The translations under genes and the position numbers were made by a program. The notes below the pieces were generated by a model. That model saw nothing but the letters and a program-made list of their open reading frames with translations. It was not told where the DNA came from and ran no database searches. This document shows, piece after piece, positions 10,185-22,193 of a DNA stretch of 64,000 nt (positions are counted from its first letter, which is position 1; each line of letters begins with the position of its first letter). The DNA lies in assembly GCA_003952965.2 (NCBI GenBank), contig CM025855.1, forward strand, positions 14,079,833-14,143,832. The letters are read 5' to 3'. The stretch is from Morella rubra. Taxonomy: Eukaryota > Streptophyta > Magnoliopsida > Fagales > Myricaceae.

Positions 10185-11701
10185 TTAATTAGTAGTATTA
10201 GAGAATTTCTTGAAACTTCTAGGCGAAGGCCTAATCCAAGTCATGCCGCCGATGAAGTCCTTAGTCAAGAAGGGTGCAGCTTCTTGGAACGTCAGGTCGT
10301 GTGACCATCCGACCCGTTTCGATGTAATTGCTCCAGCTCCATAACACTCGTATTGCCCGAAGTACGACGTACTGTAAAACAAAATAATATATATATAAAC
10401 GACAAGATGATCAGTTGCTGCATGCCCCCGAGGCGCTCCATTAACTAATATTGACCAACTTTGTTTTACATTGCATGCATGTGTTAATATTGTTGTTTAA
10501 TTAGTACAAAGGACAAGAGTTGCACCAAAAAAAAAACAGTAAATAAGAAAATACAAGACAGAAAGAACGAAAAAATAATTGAGAAGAACAAGATGAATCG
10601 GCCGATCGATACCTTTGTTTGGAGGAGTCTCCCCAGTCATCCCAACCCTGCGGCACTACAACACCTGACATGTAAGTAAAGGCAAACACGACCCTGGAGT
10701 ACGCACCCCATGGCCTTCCAAGGATAGCAGTTTTCACGCCAGTGATCTTGCAATCCAAGAAGATGAAGCCACCGGTATCTACAGGTGACACCCTGCCTTG
10801 AGCCGTGATAGCTCCGGCGCCGTCCGAGAGTGAGTGCAAATGGCACTTCTGCATAAAACCAATCGCACCCGCTTTTACTTAAGTTTCAACGATAGTTACT
10901 TCAGGTTTAGCAACTAACCTAAATCATCAACATAATGCTAGCGTCCGGCAGTAGCCCTGTGCAAGCTGGTCTTAAATATCGCTTAAGTAACCTTAATGTG
11001 TTACGTACCTCAAAGAGAGAAGCAGCATTTCCAAAAATAAAGTCAGTATTTCCTTCTATATAGCAGCTTCTGTAGTAATGCCTACCAATATCATCAAGTA
11101 GGGTATCCTGATGAGACAGAATTCTGCATCCATAGAAGGCCGCCCTATCTCCTGAAACCCTCAATGCAACGGCTTTGGCACCAGACCCATATGTATTCTG
11201 TACATCGTGCGTGCAGTAATTAATTAACGCCCTATTATATTCCATAAAGAAGTAAAGAACAATATGCAAGAAGTGAAAATATGAAGAAAAAAAAAAAACA
11301 ATCGATATACGTACCTGGATAGTGAGGTATCGTCCAACAAAATCCGAAGCCAAAACAGTGAACACTGGAGACACATATATCTCTCCACTTTCCTTCCATG
11401 CTATTATTGTCTCATTTGCGTTTGTGCCACTTAGTGTTATGAAAGGCTTGTCGGCCGGAACAACAACCTTTTCCGTGTAAATTCCGGCGTTCACCCAAAT
11501 ATACACGAGCTCTGCGTTGTTGGACGGCACGGCATCGATGGCCTCCTGTATCGTCGGGTAGTCTCCCTTCCCGGACTGGTCGACCCTTATAAGAAGGGCA
11601 GTGGTCATTTTGGTTGGGTCCGGCTCTGCTCGCGAAACAACCATCACGAGGATACATAAAGCTACGATAGAGAAGTCCACGACATAGCCACGATTAGCCA
11701 T
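10185..11701 (-). CDS. Pectinesterase (type II, no PRO region), secreted
   Basis: Four exons on the - strand, 11315-11701, 11009-11197, 10613-10848 and 10185-10371, give 999 nt (332 aa) with consistent phases. Residues about 1-25 form a signal peptide with a hydrophobic core (SIVALCILVMVV), so the enzyme should act in the cell wall, demethylesterifying homogalacturonan. Family motifs are visible: GDYPTIQEAIDAVP, GIYTEKV, KAVALRV (about 137-143), QDTL (159-162), DFIFGNA (181-187) and LGRPW (235-239). D160, D181 and R237 match the catalytic residues of carrot PME. The first oxyanion-hole glutamine is replaced by K137. There is no N-terminal inhibitor domain, as in Arabidopsis PME11. An upstream in-frame ATG at 11761 would add 20 residues before the signal peptide; 11701 is preferred because it gives an N-terminal signal sequence. 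Confidence 0.9.
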
Positions 11702-11812
11702 AATATTGCTGAGAGAGAATAACACGCGCGAAATTTGTACTCTTAAGAAAGTAACAGACAATCAACTAATTGTTATCGCAAGAATAAGAGAAAGGAACGA
11801 AGGTGGATGTTC

Positions 11813-11819
11813 TTTTATA
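11813..11819 (-). promoter_or_regulatory. TATA box of the pectinesterase gene
   Basis: The - strand reads TATAAAA about 110 bp before the chosen ATG. Initiation some 30 bp downstream would place both candidate ATGs (11761 and 11701) inside the transcript. Confidence 0.55.
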
Positions 11820-13033
11820 CGTCAAGCCGAGGTGAATGTCAACAAAAATGGGGGCCGTTTCCTTGTAATGAAAGCGGGATATCCGTGTTCAAGTAACCGT
11901 GTGGCCGCAACGATCACGGGAGGAAGATTAGGTAGTTGCTGTAGGTAGAAGTAGCCGGCAAAGGGAGATTTCGGATTTGTGCTTGAGACAGACGAAACAA
12001 ATGTTTGAAAAAATATTGGGGCTTAGGAAAAACAATGTTTGAAAACTCCAGCATGTCATGTCAGGTTAAAAAACTGATGAACATAAGTCTTTGGGCAAAT
12101 AAACAAGCAAATATCGACGCCTTTGGAAGTCCTTGTCTTTAATTTCATTTATATTAGATTTTAATTGCACCCAAAATTGCTGGTAGTATGTATTGAAAAC
12201 GACAAATAAAGAAAAGGAACGCATGATTCATCCGGGACAGTCGGTCTCAATTGAGGAGAGAGCATACTTTGTGGTAGTATTCCTGTCCAATTGAAAGTAT
12301 ATATATATATATAGGGAACAATGAGTATTATTTTCTCTTGGGAAATAAGTTGTAGTCAGTGGGGGAGGGCCATAATCAGTGTCTCTGATATCATTGACAC
12401 ATAGGAGTTGTAAATGTATATTGTCCGTGCTAACTGGTGTGATGCGGTACTGGACTACTTCTTTCCTCTTCTTTATTTTGTCTACTTCCCGTCTCTGGCC
12501 TGCTTGCTGGCTGCTGCAAGGTACGTCACGAGCCAACTGGTTGAATTCTTGGGTTCAAACCGAAAAAATCCGTCTCCGTGACTCCAAGTCACTTCAAAAT
12601 CCGTGGCAAACGGAGATCTTTCATCAATGGCATAGAGTCCTGCTCCGTGACTCCAATTCGCTTGAGACAGACGAAACAAAAACACCCTCTTGATGACTCA
12701 ATATTTCTCAGGTGTTGTGGGGACTCTGAATACCTCTTCTTAATATTTAATGGATCTTATAGTTTCAAGTCCCTTTTTTTCAGTAATAAGGATAAATCTC
12801 TCATATTGAATTCGGATATATATAATACTCAATTTAAACGAAAGGTAAACCTCATAAAGATAGCATAAACTTATCACATTTCCATTGCTCATAAAGATAG
12901 CATAAACTTATCACATTTCCATTGCAATTGATTTCAGAATGGTCTCAGAGAATCAAACTTGAGATTATATATTATAACCAAACAAGTTCAATTTTGCTCT
13001 AATCAGTAAAGCAGCCCGATGAATTTCGAGCCT
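11820..13033. other. Intergenic with microsatellite, no gene seen
   Basis: Pectinesterase upstream region followed by AT-rich spacer. There is a TA tract at about 12297-12313. The phrase GCTTGAGACAGACGAAACAA occurs at both about 11981 and 12661 as a short direct repeat. Open frames show no domains. Confidence 0.5.
12851..12924. repeat. 37-bp perfect tandem duplication
   Basis: Positions 12851-12887 and 12888-12924 are identical 37-mers beginning CTCATAAAGATAG and ending TTTCCATTG. They lie about 110 bp left of a truncated copia element. Confidence 0.9.
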
Positions 13034-15916
13034 AATTTTGAAACTGGGAAAAAGTTGAAGTGTCTCCGGACAGACAATGGAGGCGAGTACATTTTCAGGG
13101 AGTTCAAAGCATATTGCTCTGGCCATAGCATTAGACACGAGAAGACGGTCCCACACACCCCACAACACAATGGTGTAGCCGAGAGGATGAATCGGACCAT
13201 TGTAGAACGAACCAGATATATGCTCAGTATGGCCAAGTTGCCTAAGCCATTCTGGGGTGAAGCAGTTCGTGCAGCCTGTTACCTGATCAACAGAACACCA
13301 TCTGTACCATTGAATTTCAAAGTTCCGGAGATGGTGTGGTCTGGTCATAAGATCTCCTACTCTCATTTGAGAGTATTTGGGTGCAAAGATTTGCACATGT
13401 ATCCAAGGAGCACATGATGTCAAGTCCACTCCGTGTATTTTTATTGGTTACGGAGATGAAGAATTTGGATACAGACTTTGGGATCCAAAAGCTAAGAAGG
13501 TCATCAGAAGCAGGGACGTTGTGTTCCATGAAGCTGAGTTATACGGTAGCTTCAAAAGATCAACAAACCCAAGTGAAAACAGTACAAGTGCTCAAGATAC
13601 TGTTACCAGTCCTGGGCCGTTTCAGTCTACCACAGATACTGAAGAAATGCAGGAAGGATCCCCAGAAGAAGAAGAGGAAGTTGATGATGATGAAGAGGGT
13701 GTTGAGCAGGGGGAGCAGGTACCCACTCCACCAGAAGCTGCTGAATCATCACAGCAATCAGATGATGAAGAACTTCCTCCAGTTGACGACCCTCAACAAA
13801 ACAGATCCACGAGAGGTCGGTTGCTGATTCCATCACGAAGATATCCGGAATCAGATTATATTCTTCTTACTGATGAGGGGGAGCTAGAAAGTTTTCATGA
13901 AGCAAAAGCTCATATAGATAAAGTCAGATGGATTCAAGCTATGCAAGAAGAGATGGGTTCCTTGCAGAAGAATCAAACGTATGAGTTGGTGAAGCTTCCG
14001 AAGGGCAAGAGAGCACTGAAGAATAAATGGGTGTTCAAGCTGAAGAACGATGGCAAGCAGGTGAAGTACAAAGCTCGTTTGGTCGTCAAAGGTTTCCAAC
14101 AGAAGAAAGGAGTTGACTTTGACGAGATATTCTCACCTGTAGTGAAGATGACCTCAATTCGAGTTCGTACTATTGGTTGCCAGTCTAGACTTGGAAGCTT
14201 AACAAATGGACGTGAAGACAACATTTCTTCACGGAGATCTCAAAGAAGAGATATACATGGAGCAGCCAGAAGGTTTTGAAGTTCATGGGAAGGAACACTT
14301 GGTCTGCAAGTTAAAGAAGAGCATCTACGGTCTTAAGCAGGCTCCCCGACAGTGGTACAAAAAGTTTGACTCGTTTATGGTGAATCATGACTACAGAAGG
14401 ACTGTTGCGACCAGTGTGTGTATATTCGCAAATTCCCAGATGGTAATTTCGTTACTCTACTACTTTATGTTGATGATATGCTGATAGTTGGACAAGATGC
14501 ATCCATAATCAGCAAGTTGAAGACAGATCTCTCTAAGTTCTTTGACATGAAGGACTTAGGACCAGCCCAGCAGATATTGGGCATGAAGATTGTTCGTGAC
14601 AGGAAAGCTAAGAAGCTATGGTTGTCACAGAGAGATATGTTGAACAAGTGATCAAAAGGTTCAACATGGAAAGTGCTAAGCCAGTCAGTAATCCACTGGC
14701 TAGTCATTTTAAATTGAGCAAGAGCTCGTGTCCCTCATCGAGGGAAAAGGTTGAAGAGATGGCTGCAGTCCCCTCCTCTTCAGCTGATTGGCAATCTAAT
14801 GTACGCAATGGTGTGTACGAGACCTGACATCGCTCACGCTGTGGGAGTCGTGAGCCGATTTCTTTCCAACCTAGGAAAGGAACATTGGGAAGCGGTCAAG
14901 TAGATTCTGAGGTACCTTAAAGGTACGTTGAAGCTATGTTTATGCTTTGGGGAGCTGATCCTGTCTTGGAAGGATATACAGACTCGGATATGGCTGGTGA
15001 TCTTGATGGAAGAAAATCTACATCAGGATTCATTTACACATTTTCTGGGGGAGCTGTCTCATGGCAGTCCAGATTACAGAAATGTGTGGCTTTATCCACA
15101 ACAGAAGCAGAGTACATTGCTGCAGCGGAAGCTGGGAAGGAAATGTTGTGGTTAAAGCGGTTTCTCCAAGAGTTGGGATCAGTCAGAAGGAATACAAGGT
15201 ACATTGTGACAGTCAGAGTGCTCTGGATTTGAGCAAGAATTCAATGTACCATTCCCGCACAAAACATATTGACATTCGCTATCATTGGATACGCGAGGTG
15301 ATGGAGCAACAACTACTGAAGCTTGTGAAGATCCACACAAAAGAGAATTCAGCAGACATGTTGACGAAGGTGGTCACTCGTGAGAAGCTCGAGCTATGTA
15401 GAGACATAGCTGGGATGGACACCTCCAAACTGATTAATGTGTCAGGACACAGTCTCTTCTTGTGGGTATGGAGGGGGAGAATTGTTGGCGAAAAGTCAAG
15501 CTTTGCGGCTGCAAAGCTTCACAAAGCAAATTCGGCATAAGATTTTCGCGTTGTTTTTCACGAATCCATACCGAGCAAACGAGGTCAAGATTTACAGGCA
15601 GCAAATCTTACATCACAGTGCAGCAACCTACAACTCCATTTAATGGAATTAGGCGTGTAGCTCATTTACTGCAGCAGCTCAACCAGAAACCGTTCGAACT
15701 TCTCTTCTTCCTTTATAAATTAGTAAAACATGAATGGAGGTGGAGTGCGAAGTGGAAGGAGAAATACGAAGTGCAGTGAGTGAAGTTGTGAGAGTTGAGA
15801 GTTGTATATTTTGGTTTGTTGAAATCAAAGTTCTCTCCTCTGTGGACGTAGGCATATTGCCGAACCACGTTAAATATTGGCCTCCGTGTGTTTGTGTATT
15901 TGTTCTGTGCTCAACA
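13034..15916 (+). mobile_element. Ty1-copia retrotransposon, 5'-truncated, with 3' LTR
   Basis: The + strand carries the C-terminal half of integrase (RTDNGGEY, PQHNGVAERMNRT), reverse transcriptase (NKWVFKLKND, LLLYVDDMLIVG) and RNase H (STSGF, STTEAEYIAAAEAG, SRTKHIDIRYHWIRE). A purine tract then leads into the 3' LTR at 15483. Gag, protease, the integrase N-terminus and the 5' LTR are missing. The frame is broken near 13417 and 14165, with stop codons near 14190, 14651 and 14903, so it cannot be active. The pol wording suggests the Tork-type copia group. Its 3' end sits directly inside the reverse transcriptase of the minus-strand copia that follows. Confidence 0.9.
15483..15916 (+). repeat. 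3' LTR of the truncated copia element
   Basis: Begins TGTTG right after the purine-rich tract GGAGGGGGAGAAT and ends CAACA at 15916, a perfect terminal inverted pentamer. An internal CCTTTATAAATTAG near 15710 is a TATA-like promoter. No 5' partner is present, so no divergence age can be read. Confidence 0.75.
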
Positions 15917-18900
15917 GCCAGATTTAGATTATTGAAACCCATAAGAAATCAAGGTGGTGGAGAATTTGAAGAACCACTGTCTGCTGGCTTGCTTCAAGCC
16001 GTATAAAGATTTCTTAAGTTTGCGAACTCTTCTATCACCAGGGTAAGAAAAACCAAAAGGGAGCTGCATAAAAACTTCTTCCAGATCTTCATGAAGAAAA
16101 ACGTTATTTACATCTAATTGATGTAAATCCCACTTGTTAATATCAGCTAGAGCTAAGAGACACCAAACTGTTGTGATCTTAGCAACAGGAGAAAAAGTGT
16201 CAAAAAATCAATCCCCTTTTGTTGTATGTACCCCTTTGCCACTAATCTAGCTTTGTACCTTTCAAGTGTACATCAGCCTTAAACTTGCACTTATAAGCCC
16301 ACTTGCACCCAATTACAACCTTATCAGGAGGTAAATCAATCAAATCCCAAGTAAAGTTCAAGAGCTGAAATTTCATTTTGCATAGCTTCTCTCCAAGCAG
16401 ATGATTTAACGGCTTCATGATAATATTTTGGTTCAACATGGCTTGATACAGATAAGGTGTATGCTTTATGAAATGGTGACAGATGATCATATGAAAGATA
16501 AGATGAGAGAGGATACAAAGGTGAGGAAATAGACCCTGGATCCGTAACACAAGAAGAATCTGATTTCAAAGTGCTAAGAGGAATTTGAGCCATCTGATAG
16601 TGATATTGTTGCAGGTATGCAGGCTGCATTCTGCTCCTTGATGATTTTTGAATAATAGGTAATGGAGCAGAGGGCTATGAAGGTTATATATCAGTGGAGA
16701 CAGAAGAGGAATCATCTGGAAAAGATGGTATGGGCTGAGAAGCAACATCGGGTATGATGGACTGAGGTGAAGTTTAGGATTGTGATACTGGTGTAGAAGT
16801 GTTGGGAATAAACAAATCATCAAAACAAATAAGATAATTAGGAAGAACTACTTCGAAGAACACAGTATCATCATTAGAAAATGGAAATATATGTTCATGA
16901 AAAAGAACATTTCGGGAAGTAAGAATTTTATTTGTTGAAGTGTCAAGAAGTTTGTATCCTTTTATACTCGAAGGATATCCTAAAAAAATACAAGTGACCT
17001 AGGATCAAACTTGTTTCTAGAATGAGAATAGGTGGAAGCATAAGCTAAACAACCAAAAGTTTTGAAATATATATAATCTGGTTTTTTTGCTGAAAACAAG
17101 CTCATATGGTGTTTTGTGGTTAAGTAATGGAGTTGGTAGATGATTTATGATGTGTACAGCAGTGAAAATGCAATGGCTCCAAAAAAATATAGGAAGATGA
17201 CCTTGAAACCAAAGTGTTCTAGCCACATTTAGGATGTGTTGGTGTTTCCTTTCTACCATAGAATTTTGTTAAGGGGTATGTGCACAGCTCTTTTGGTGAA
17301 TAATACCATGAGTGTTATAGAATTATGTCATGGCAAATTCAAGGCCATTATCAGATCTGATGGCTTTGAGGAGTGGTTGAATTGAGTTTGAACTAAGTGA
17401 TAGAAGGATTGAAGATAAGATCGGGTTTCAGATTTATTTTTCATATAATATACCCATGTACACCTGGAAAAATCATCTAGAATGGAGAGAAAAAATCGAA
17501 AACCATCATGAGAAGTGATAGGGAAAGGACCCCAAATGTCACAATGAATGAGCTGGAAAATACACTGAGTCTTTGAGTCACTATGTGGGAAAGGAAGCTT
17601 TTATTGTTTGCTTAAGTGACACATAGAACATTGCAAAGGAGTTGAAAATGAAGAATGATGATTAGTAGAATCAGGTAAGCTAGATTTTATTAATTGCATC
17701 TTTTAATCTGATAAGTGTCCTAGGCGACAGTGCCTAGGACACATAGACTCAGGTAAGTGACACATAGAACATTGCAAAGGAGTTGAAAATGAAGAATGAT
17801 GATTAGCAGAATCAGGTAAGCTAGATTTTATTAATTGCATCTTTGAATCTGATAAGTGTCCTAGGCGACAGTGCCTAGGACACTTCATTTCCTTGCCTAG
17901 GACAAGGAGATGAAGAAACAGATTTGGAAAAATCAAAAGAAGCTGATAGCTGCAAGTGTTGATATAAGTTGTGGCTCATCTTAGCAATTCCAATTGTTCT
18001 CCAATGGGTAAGATTCTGTATATAACAGTGGCCATGAAAAAAGATTAGACAGCAAGAAAGACCAAAAGTCAATTTGCTTACTAATATGAGGTTTACAGAG
18101 AAACGGGGAATGTATAACACATTGGTTAAGACGAACCCTTCTGCAAAAGACACGATACCAATATGAGTGGCAACTACATGTTGACCATTTGGTAATTTTA
18201 CTGGAATATGGATAGTAGAAGTGATGGTAGTGAAGAGATTAAGGTTACTAACCATATGGTTAGTATCTCTCGTATCAATGAGCCAAGAAGATGAAGGAAT
18301 ATGAGGTGTTGAGAAAATGTTAAAAATAAATGAATATGAGGTATTGTCATTATCAGAAAAATTGGATGTGAGTGATGAAAAAGGTTGAATATCAGGAGTA
18401 GAAACATGATTTACAGAGGGAGATATAGGATTGGATATGTAGGCTTGCTGCTGAAGAGAAGATAGCAAAGTCTGACATTGCTCTTGAAGATTATCAACCC
18501 TGGAAGTTGTTTGATTTCGTCGTGATCAGTATGTCCAAGATGAGCAAAAGTGGTCTCGCTTTTAGTGAACTTGAAACCAGGAGGGAAACCATGCAATCTA
18601 TAACACTTGTCGATCGTATGTCCACTTTTTCCACAGTGAGTACACTGAGGTTTGTTAAGTGTTTTTCCTCCTCCAACAGGTACTCGGTTATTGTCAAGTG
18701 TGAGAGCCATTACAGCTGGCTGTGAGTGAGCAGATGGAGTACCAAGTTGTTCCTCCTCTTGTATGATGAGAGAAAACACCTTGTTGACACTAGGAAGAGG
18801 ATCAGAAAGAAGAATTTGTCCACAGACAAGAGTGAACTGATCATCCATACCCATAAGAAACTAAAGAATAAATTCTCTTTCCTGATTGGCTAAGATGGAT

Positions 18901-19780
18901 TTTGTTGCCTTGCACTCTGAACCACAGATACATGCATCAAGGTGGCCATATGATTGCAATTCATCCCAGTAGAATTTGAGTTTAGTAAAATAGTTACTGA
19001 TGGAAGTATTGCTTTGGGTAAGAGTTGCAAAATTCTGCCTTGTGTGAAACACCCTAGGTCCATTCGATTGAGTGAAGTGTTCCCTTAACTCATTCTAGTT
19101 ATGCCTAGCCGAATCTATGTAGATAACAGAGACAACAATATCTCTGGAAACAGAATTGAACAACCATGATGTAACCGTCATGTTGCATTGAAGCCATGTG
19201 AAATAAGAAGGATTCTCTAAAGTTGGCCCGACAAGACTGCCATCAATGAAGCCTAGCTTGTTTTTGATAGTGAGAGCCATAAACATTGAATGACTCTATG
19301 TGGAATAATTCTGTGCACCAAGTAAAGGTTGTGACACTAGAATTGCACCAGGGTTCTCAAAAAGATGCAACTATAAGGGACGTGATGGATTGTCATCTAT
19401 GTTTGAGGTTGAGGGAGGTTGATTTGAAATCGGTGGAGGTGAAGGAAGTATAGGGGATTTTGAATCTACGGCCGTGGATGTTCGCAATTTACAAGAAGAA
19501 AATGTGGTTTACGAAAGCTTTGAAAAAATCAGAGGAAATGCTCTGATATCATATCAAGTTTCATATGAATAATTCGTCGTATAAGAATGAATAGATTACA
19601 GCTCTTTATATACACGTATGTTCTGTGTATAACCAACTAAAAAATTTAACTATATCTTAAAAACTTAGCTTTTTGAGCTTGCATGAACCTTCTAGTGTAA
19701 TACAGAACTTTCTAGTCTAATAGTATGATCTTGCCAAGAAACTCCCAAGTCTGCAATTCTGCAACATACGCGTGTGGGAG
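15917..19780 (-). mobile_element. Ty1-copia remnant, interrupted by the previous element
   Basis: Read on the - strand from right to left: a 12-base tRNA-Met primer-binding site TGATATCAGAGC at 19540-19551 (one mismatch to the usual TGGTATCAGAGC), gag with the CX2CX4HX4C knuckle CTHCGKSGHTIDKC (near 18610), a protease remnant (SSWLIDTRDTNHM, where the usual D-S/T-G is altered), integrase near 17000-17900, and reverse transcriptase up to SLYGLKQAS and GFQ near 15925. The reverse transcriptase is cut at 15917 by the end of the + strand copia, and the rest (RNase H, 3' LTR) is absent. Many frameshifts and stops are present. The sequence right of 19551 is probably its 5' LTR, whose outer end I cannot fix. 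Confidence 0.85.
17614..17883 (-). repeat. 141-bp-period in-frame duplication in integrase zinc-binding region
   Basis: Sequence 17614-17742 is repeated almost exactly at 17755-17883, a period of 141 bp or 47 codons. Both units encode CRLGHLSDSKMQLIKSSLPD and a following CSMCHL block, that is, the HHCC zinc-binding part of the copia integrase. The 12 bases between the units are not shared. Confidence 0.85.
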
Positions 19781-19800
19781 TAGCAAGTAAAGTGGGATAA

Positions 19801-20958
19801 ATATTTTCACGTTTTGGATGTGTCAACTCTCCTAGAACTCAAACCGTAGAGCTGAAAGGCTTGGAGAATGTAACCGTGCCGGAAATGCTACTGACCAAGG
19901 AAGGAGAAAAAACTAGTTCCTGGCTGTGGTGCCGCATCGATGATGTTGCCATTGATGTAGTTAAAAACGTAAGTCTCAGCAACAAGTAGTTTGAGATTCT
20001 CTATTTCCAAACATTTTTCAGTAGCTTGAGATTAAATGCATTGGACATTAATGATTGCCTTTGATATTTACAGATGGCTGAGAACAATATTGGGTCATTA
20101 GAGGTGCTAAAGGCAGGACAGGAACATCTTGCAGGAATCGTCACAGAAAGAGGTAAGTTGGTCCATAGGAAAACTTTAGTACAATTCATTCAAAGATCAT
20201 CATTGCATAATCAGTCATCTCATATCAAAAAGGAAAGCTCCAGAAGGAGCACACAAGTTAGGATTACCACTGTGCTAGCTCCTTCTAATTGGCTAATTGT
20301 ACGCAGAATATATAATGAAATTCCAGACCAAATATATTAACAAACATGGAAGATTATTCTTGACTCAAAATCTTAGTTAAATTTTTGTTCTGTCTTCTGT
20401 GGATGGTGGAACCATCGAGGAAAATAATCGCACAGGGAAGATCACCCCTTTACACAAGAATTGGAGAAATCATGACTGATAAGGTTATTTCACGTTATAA
20501 TCTCCTTGGAAAACTATGATAAGCTCCTGTACTCTCTAGTCCTGCCTAACATATTTACCTTCAACATGAGAAATTAATAATTGTGACATCTGATACCAAC
20601 ATTCTTCATGCAATGCAGCTTATGACAGGTGATAGTCATGTCAGCAATTCATTAGTCCAACAAAAAAAATCGAGTAAACTCGTTTGGCTGATAAATAACA
20701 CGGGAAGGGAATTAATGAGAAATCTTGCTGTTTGCAGACAATCGGACACAGCATATTTCAGTCATAGATGGGAAGATAGTTGGCAAGATTTCCATAGTTG
20801 ATGTTGTAAGAGCAGTGGTTGAGCAACAAAGTGGAGAATTGAGGCAACTGATCCGAGTTCATCAGAGGAGACTATTACTAGAATCTACTGCAATTTTATG
20901 TAACTGGAAAATCATAAATTCCCATGACAGAATATTAAATCATACAGCAGACATGTAA
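19801..20958 (+). pseudogene. CBSX3: CBSX3-like CBS-domain protein, degraded copy
   Basis: Exon blocks with splice-like borders are about 19801-19968 (LKGLENVTVPEMLLTK, SSWLWCRIDD), 20074-20152 (MAENNIGSLEVLKAGQEHLA, GIVTER), about 20410-20483 (RKIIAQGRSPLYTRIGEIMT), 20571-20628 (KLIIVTSDTNILHAMQLMT) and 20738 onward (NRTQHISVIDGKIVGKISIV, DVVRAVVEQQSGEL). The order is that of Arabidopsis CBSX3, a mitochondrial two-CBS protein that regulates thioredoxin. The mitochondrial presequence exons are absent, the start of the third block has lost the DYL motif, and the C-terminus departs from the family after GELRQL. The left end lies next to the LTR of a copia element, which probably removed or displaced the 5' exons. 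It is most likely a decayed duplicate. Confidence 0.75.
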
Positions 20959-21049
20959 TCCGAGAAGGAGAGAAGAAAATTTCCAAAATCTTATATGCAC
21001 AAGACTCTAGACTTGGCTCGAAACCGGCAAACTACATAGTGGTTGCAAT

Positions 21050-21306
21050 TCGTACTGCTCCACCATCACCACGTTGAGCAAATGACCGAAGCAATGCCAT
21101 GTAAATTTCTAACATCGGTTTGATGTCTCTTGCCTCCATCTCTCTCATCAGTGATTAACCCAATTTCGGTTGGCCACCATTTACATATGCCCTGATCATT
21201 GAGTTGTAAACCTTCAAGTCTGGCTGGAAACCCTGGAGCCTCAAGCTCTCAAATGCCTCTTTTGCATGGTCAAGATTGCCTGCCTTTCCGTACATGTGGA
21301 CCAAAC
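21050..21306 (-). pseudogene. PPR protein gene fragment, cut by MULE copy B
   Basis: The - strand reads LVHMYGKAGNLDHAKEAFES, LRLQGFQPDLKVYNSMIRAY and, after an in-frame TAA near 21156, SLMREMEARDIKPMLEIYMA and LLRSFAQRGD. These are typical 35-residue pentatricopeptide repeats of an organelle-type P-class protein. The coding sequence stops at the left end of the MULE at 21310, and I do not see its continuation right of the element. The in-frame stop shows that it is dead. Confidence 0.8.
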
Positions 21307-21309
21307 AGG

Positions 21310-21535
21310 GGGAACGGATTCCCTCATAAGGCAGCTCCCTCTGAATTTTTCGAATAGAGGGCTGAAAATTCAAGTTTCAGATCCAACGGTGAAAAATGCT
21401 CCACCTCATTTAATGAATTTTTTTAGGCTTCCGGCTTGGCTCTCCATGGCTTGGCTGCTCAATCCCTTACTTTTCGTTCAAGCTGACTTTGAGCTCCTTT
21501 TTTTTTCTGCGTGGTCAATTCCTTCCTCTCCAAGT
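21310..21535. repeat. Left terminal inverted repeat of MULE copy B
   Basis: About 226 bp that align in inverse orientation with 28066-28292 and 5895-6125, with a few substitutions (for example CTCATAAGG against CTCCGAAGG). Homology stops near TCCTCTCCAA at 21535, after which CTT and CACCATTGCTCTGCCGCT short repeats occur on this side only. Confidence 0.85.
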
Positions 21536-21960
21536 TTCTTCTTCTTCTTCTTCACCATTGCTCTGCCGCTTCTTCTTCGTCACCATTGCTCTGCCGCTCC
21601 TCCTCTCACCGAAAGTTACCATCTCGCACTCCTCTACTCAGCACTCCTCTGCTATTACTGAACTTGGAAAGTTCACATGGATAGTAAGTCATGTTTTGAT
21701 ATCTTAGTCACTTTCAATGTTACGTACTCTGTTTCTCTTATTTTGTTAGTTTTTTTTTTTTTAAAGCTTTGTCCTTGTGTGAGAATAACACCACTTGGGC
21801 CATTAATAAAACCTCTTCATGGAGGAAGCTCGATTTCCTTCAAGAGGCGTATATACCCATGGACCAAGAGCAATTATTATTAATATAGTTTTGATACAGG
21901 AAGGTAATTAGCGCTACAGGGAACATGAATGAGCTAATCTGGAAAGCCCCAAAGTCATAC

Positions 21961-22193
21961 TTTGTTTGGACACGAAAGATAGCTCTCTCCCCAACCACCC
22001 TCTTCATTTTGTATTTCGAGTAGCTCTCTCCCCAACCACCCTCTTTGTTTTGTATTTCGAGTAGGAATTTGACGCTTTTGCGCATAGCCAGACAGTTCTG
22101 ATATCTCTTGCCTGCAGCTTCTAACCCTCCCAGTGCAAACCACGTTGCATATACAAAGCAAATGCCCCATTGTCCGTACCTGTAAAAGTGCTT
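21961..22193 (-). pseudogene. Captured oxidosqualene cyclase exon (triterpene synthase fragment)
   Basis: The - strand exon follows an AG acceptor at 22194-22195 and reads KHFYRYGQWGICFVYATWFA, LGGLEAAGKRYQNCLAMRKS and VKFLLEIQNKEGGWGESY, then after a shift GGWGESYLSCPNK before a GTATGA donor. This is the conserved region with a QW motif (GGWGESY) near the C-terminus of beta-amyrin, lupeol and cycloartenol synthases, which cyclise 2,3-oxidosqualene. A 41-42-bp tandem duplication at about 21979-22061 doubles the LLEIQN-GGWGESY segment and breaks the frame. Only this one exon is evident. It lies between the left terminal repeat and the transposase, on the opposite strand, so it is a captured host fragment. 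Confidence 0.8.
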
